A DNA stretch of 64,000 nucleotides. Source: Rhineura floridana (lineage: Eukaryota; Chordata; Lepidosauria; Squamata; Rhineuridae). Positions 61,681 to 64,000 of this stretch are shown here, piece by piece; positions within the stretch are counted from its first letter, which is position 1, and every line of letters begins with the position of its first letter. The translations under genes and the position numbers were made by a program. The stretch spans positions 16,812,239-16,876,238 of the forward strand of contig NC_084499.1 of assembly GCF_030035675.1 (NCBI RefSeq), given 5' to 3'. The notes under the pieces were generated by a model. That model saw only the letters and a list, made by a program, of their open reading frames with translations. It searched no databases and was not told where the DNA came from.

Positions 61681-61869
61681 AAAGCCTCCGCCGGTTGTCT
61701 TTTTGACACGTCTCCTCTTGGGGCCGCTGCAAACCCAGGCAGCCTTCTGTTGTTCCCTGCTACCTCAGTGCTCAGCTTCCTCGCTCTTGCTGCTATGTCC
61801 ATCGAATCATCGCTCCAGAAAGGCTCCTTGCAAATAGTTGTTCGCCATGGCCTGGAGAACCTCAGGCTC

Positions 61870-62120
61870 GTAAGCCAAGTGCGGCCCTCCAAGCTCCTCT
61901 TTCTGGCCCTCGGAACTCTTCCCCCGGCCGCACACCCCCTCGCCAACCTTCTTGAATGTTTGTGCACTGGCAGGAATGTGTCCCTTGGACTCTGATCAGG
62001 CCTCTTGCTTGTCTGGATGGAGGACAGAGAAAGGGGGTGGGAGTGTGTGTGTAAAAATTAGCCTACGGTACCGAGATTAAATTTAGAGTCATTTCTCTGC
62101 CCACATCTGTCTCTGGCCCT
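61870..62120 (+). mobile_element. hAT-type element, GC-rich long form
   Basis: AAGTGCGGCCCTCCAAGCTC, GCCTCTTGCTTGTCTGGATG, TCTCTGCCCACATCTGTCTC. Confidence 0.55.
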
Positions 62121-62429
62121 GCTCAGGCTGAAAAAGCCACCACCATCCACTTGAGCGTTTCCTTGTATGGAAAGGCACTACAACCCTCACCTTCACCAGC
62201 TCCACAATGTCATTTCTTGTTACCTCATATTCCCAGTCCAGCATTTATTTTTATCTATATAGATAGATAGATAAATCTCACTTGAGCCTATTGGGGGGAC
62301 AGGGCGGTGTGTTGGTGCTCTGTGTGTGGCTGGCCCACGATGCTCTCATGCAACCTTCAGGGGTCTTGGTGACTGGAGTGGAAGAGAAACTGTAGATGTG
62401 ATATGGCAGCCACCAATTCTGGTCTCTTA

Positions 62430-62560
62430 GATCCCTCCACGTAACTCAGCAGTGGGCAAATTGCATCCCTAAGCCTAATTTTATGTGGGTAGCGAGGGGA
62501 GAGGATGGGTGAGAGAGAGAGAAAAGGGGATTGCAAAGAGTGTGCGGGGCCACTGGCTCC
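62430..62560 (+). mobile_element. Dispersed element with internal purine tract
   Basis: AGTGGGCAAATTGCATCCCT, AAGCCTAATTTTATGTGGGT, then GTGAGAGAGAGAGAAAAGGG. Confidence 0.6.
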
Positions 62561-62584
62561 TGCCAGATGCCCCCCCCAGCAGCA

Positions 62585-62722
62585 GAGGTGAAGGTTCTTT
62601 GGCCTTCCAGATGTTGCTGAACTACAACTCCCATCAGCCCCAGCAAGCACAGCCAATGACCAGAGGTGATGGGAGCTGTAGTTCAGCAACATCTGGAGGG
62701 CTAACGGTTCCCCACGGCTGCC
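62585..62722. mobile_element. hAT-type palindromic MITE
   Basis: CTTCCAGATGTTGCTGAACT, CCAGCAAGCACAGCCAATGA, TGTAGTTCAGCAACATCTGG. One of the best-kept copies. Confidence 0.9.
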
Positions 62723-63014
62723 CCAGAGAATGCAAGCACTTGATGGGGGGAAGGGTTCAAATCCATGTACAAGGAGGGCTTTTCTCGTCAACAAACCCAG
62801 CACCCTCATACTACATATTAAAATAGTGCTATGCTGTCCTCGCAAACATGATAATCTGACACATCAAACGTACAACCAGGCGTGCGCATTTGGCCTGAGA
62901 GAAGTCATGTAGCTATGACGGCAAAACATAAAACAGTCCTTGGACTTTGTGCTTTGTTGTAAGGATTGTACGTGCTGGATGATCACATTTATGGGCAATA
63001 TAGCCCCCTAATGC

Positions 63015-63120
63015 AGTGATTGGGAAACCTGTGTCCCCGTCCCCAGATGTCACTGGGCTCCTGTCCAGCAGATACTGGTGTTGGCCATATTTGCTGGAGC
63101 TGTTAGAAGTTGGAAGGCAT
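63015..63120. mobile_element. hAT-type MITE, diverged
   Basis: CAGTGATTGGGAAACCTGTG and GGTGTTGGCCATATTTGCTG; the arms are poorly kept. Confidence 0.4.
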
Positions 63121-63461
63121 CAGATTCTAACAGATTGCTTTGGACTTGTGTCCTGTTCCAGTTTGCAGGCGCAGTAACAGTCTGTGTGGCCTGTTCTGTG
63201 CATAAAAATACTTGTCTTCCCCCCACACCTTGGCAGCATTGAGCTGCACAAATTAGCTTGGATCGCAAGTACACCTCGGTCAGGATCTGCTCAATCCACC
63301 TCTTTGCAAGACTCAGTTTGCACCCACAACTGGGTCCTCTTCCTGGGAGGAAACGAGGCCTAATGACAAGCCATTTCCACTGCCGTCCTTCTTGTGTCAT
63401 TGCTGAGACACAAAAAAGACTGTTCAGTAACAGGAGGTTGTTCTAGCTGTGTATATATCCC

Positions 63462-63467
63462 TTTATT
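63462..63467 (-). terminator. Minus-strand AATAAA, possible 3' end of the next gene
   Basis: The plus strand reads TTTATT. If used, it would end a minus-strand gene whose body lies right of the window; RNF183 follows PRPF4 on that strand in human. No coding sequence of such a gene is visible here. Confidence 0.25.
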
Positions 63468-63552
63468 TGAATTTAAACGCACTCTGGAACTGGAGGGGGG
63501 GGACCCCTTCCTGAATGTTCCACCCCTAGCAGAAAGCAAGCCTTAAAGCAGA

Positions 63553-63668
63553 GGGGGCTAATGTGTGGCCCTCCAACTGTTGCTGGACTACAGCTCCCAT
63601 CATCCCTAGCCATTGGCCATGAGGGCTGAGGCCAATGGGAGCTGGAGGATCACCTCCCCCCCACACTG
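63553..63668. mobile_element. hAT-type palindromic MITE
   Basis: ATGTGTGGCCCTCCAACTGT, TGGACTACAGCTCCCATCAT, CAATGGGAGCTGGAGGATCA. Confidence 0.8.
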
Positions 63669-64000
63669 CCTGCCCAGGACAGCCCGTCTGCTGGCCACAA
63701 AAAACCTCAGAGCCAAACTACCAGTGACATGCAATATGTCTTTGCATCTAAACAGCAGGTTTTTTTTGTTTTTTTAAAAAATGCAAATTGCAGGTGGAGG
63801 AGAGAGAATTCTTGGGATGGAAGGAAAATTGACTCTTCCCTCTGCTGCCTCCTGAGAAATAGCCTTCCTCTGAAGGTGCAATCTGCATTGGAGGGGGGTA
63901 ATAGGGGATTTCCCCCCAAGCAAATACTGCCTTTAGGGGGGATTTTCCTCATGGACAGGAAAGGGTTACATTCCTCCTGCCTGCCCCCCAAGTGATGCAA
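63669..64000. other. Right edge, no gene recognised
   Basis: Both strands have open frames of about 90 codons without recognisable motifs. If the minus-strand AATAAA at 63467-63462 is real, this would be 3' UTR of a gene to the right. Confidence 0.3.

Overview
The window is vertebrate nuclear DNA, most likely from a squamate reptile (lizard or snake). The evidence is many tRNA-derived SINEs of Sauria type, a Bov-B (RTE) LINE that shares its 3' tail with one of those SINEs, a 5S-rRNA-derived SINE, CR1/L2-type LINE ends and very many short palindromic DNA transposons. The species cannot be resolved from the sequence alone.

Four protein-coding genes were found by reading exons and splice sites by eye. 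FKBP15 lies on the minus strand, with the first eight coding exons between 12526 and the left edge; the rest is off the window. SLC31A1 (copper importer CTR1) is on the plus strand, with four coding exons from 34906 to 38648 and a large 5' intron. CDC26 (an APC/C subunit) is on the minus strand, with two coding exons from 47379 to 46066. PRPF4 (U4/U6 snRNP 60 kDa protein) is on the plus strand, with 14 coding exons from 47703 to 61204. All reading frames join cleanly: SLC31A1 gives 187 aa, CDC26 85 aa, PRPF4 520 aa, and FKBP15 its first 234 aa. Gene order and orientation match human 9q32.

The layout is two head-to-head pairs. FKBP15 and SLC31A1 share a CpG-rich promoter at about 12.4-13.1 kb. 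CDC26 and PRPF4 share another, with 323 bp between their start codons, at about 47.4-47.7 kb. SLC31A1 and CDC26 converge tail to tail at about 43.9-45.8 kb. Right of PRPF4 there is only repeat-rich sequence and a minus-strand AATAAA, which may be the 3' end of the next gene (RNF183 in the human order). The genes do not form one pathway: endosome/actin traffic, copper uptake, the cell cycle and splicing are housekeeping functions kept together by synteny.

The rest is intron and intergenic sequence dense in repeats. No unknown multi-gene system was found. The points most worth a second look are a GC-AG intron in PRPF4, a 5S-rRNA-derived SINE and a near-perfect 55-bp hairpin each lying about 25 nt from an FKBP15 splice donor, a SINE with a clean 21-bp target duplication, several nested transposon insertions, and a run of hAT-type palindromes between the convergent SLC31A1 and CDC26 ends. 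Repeat boundaries are approximate because they were set by eye.
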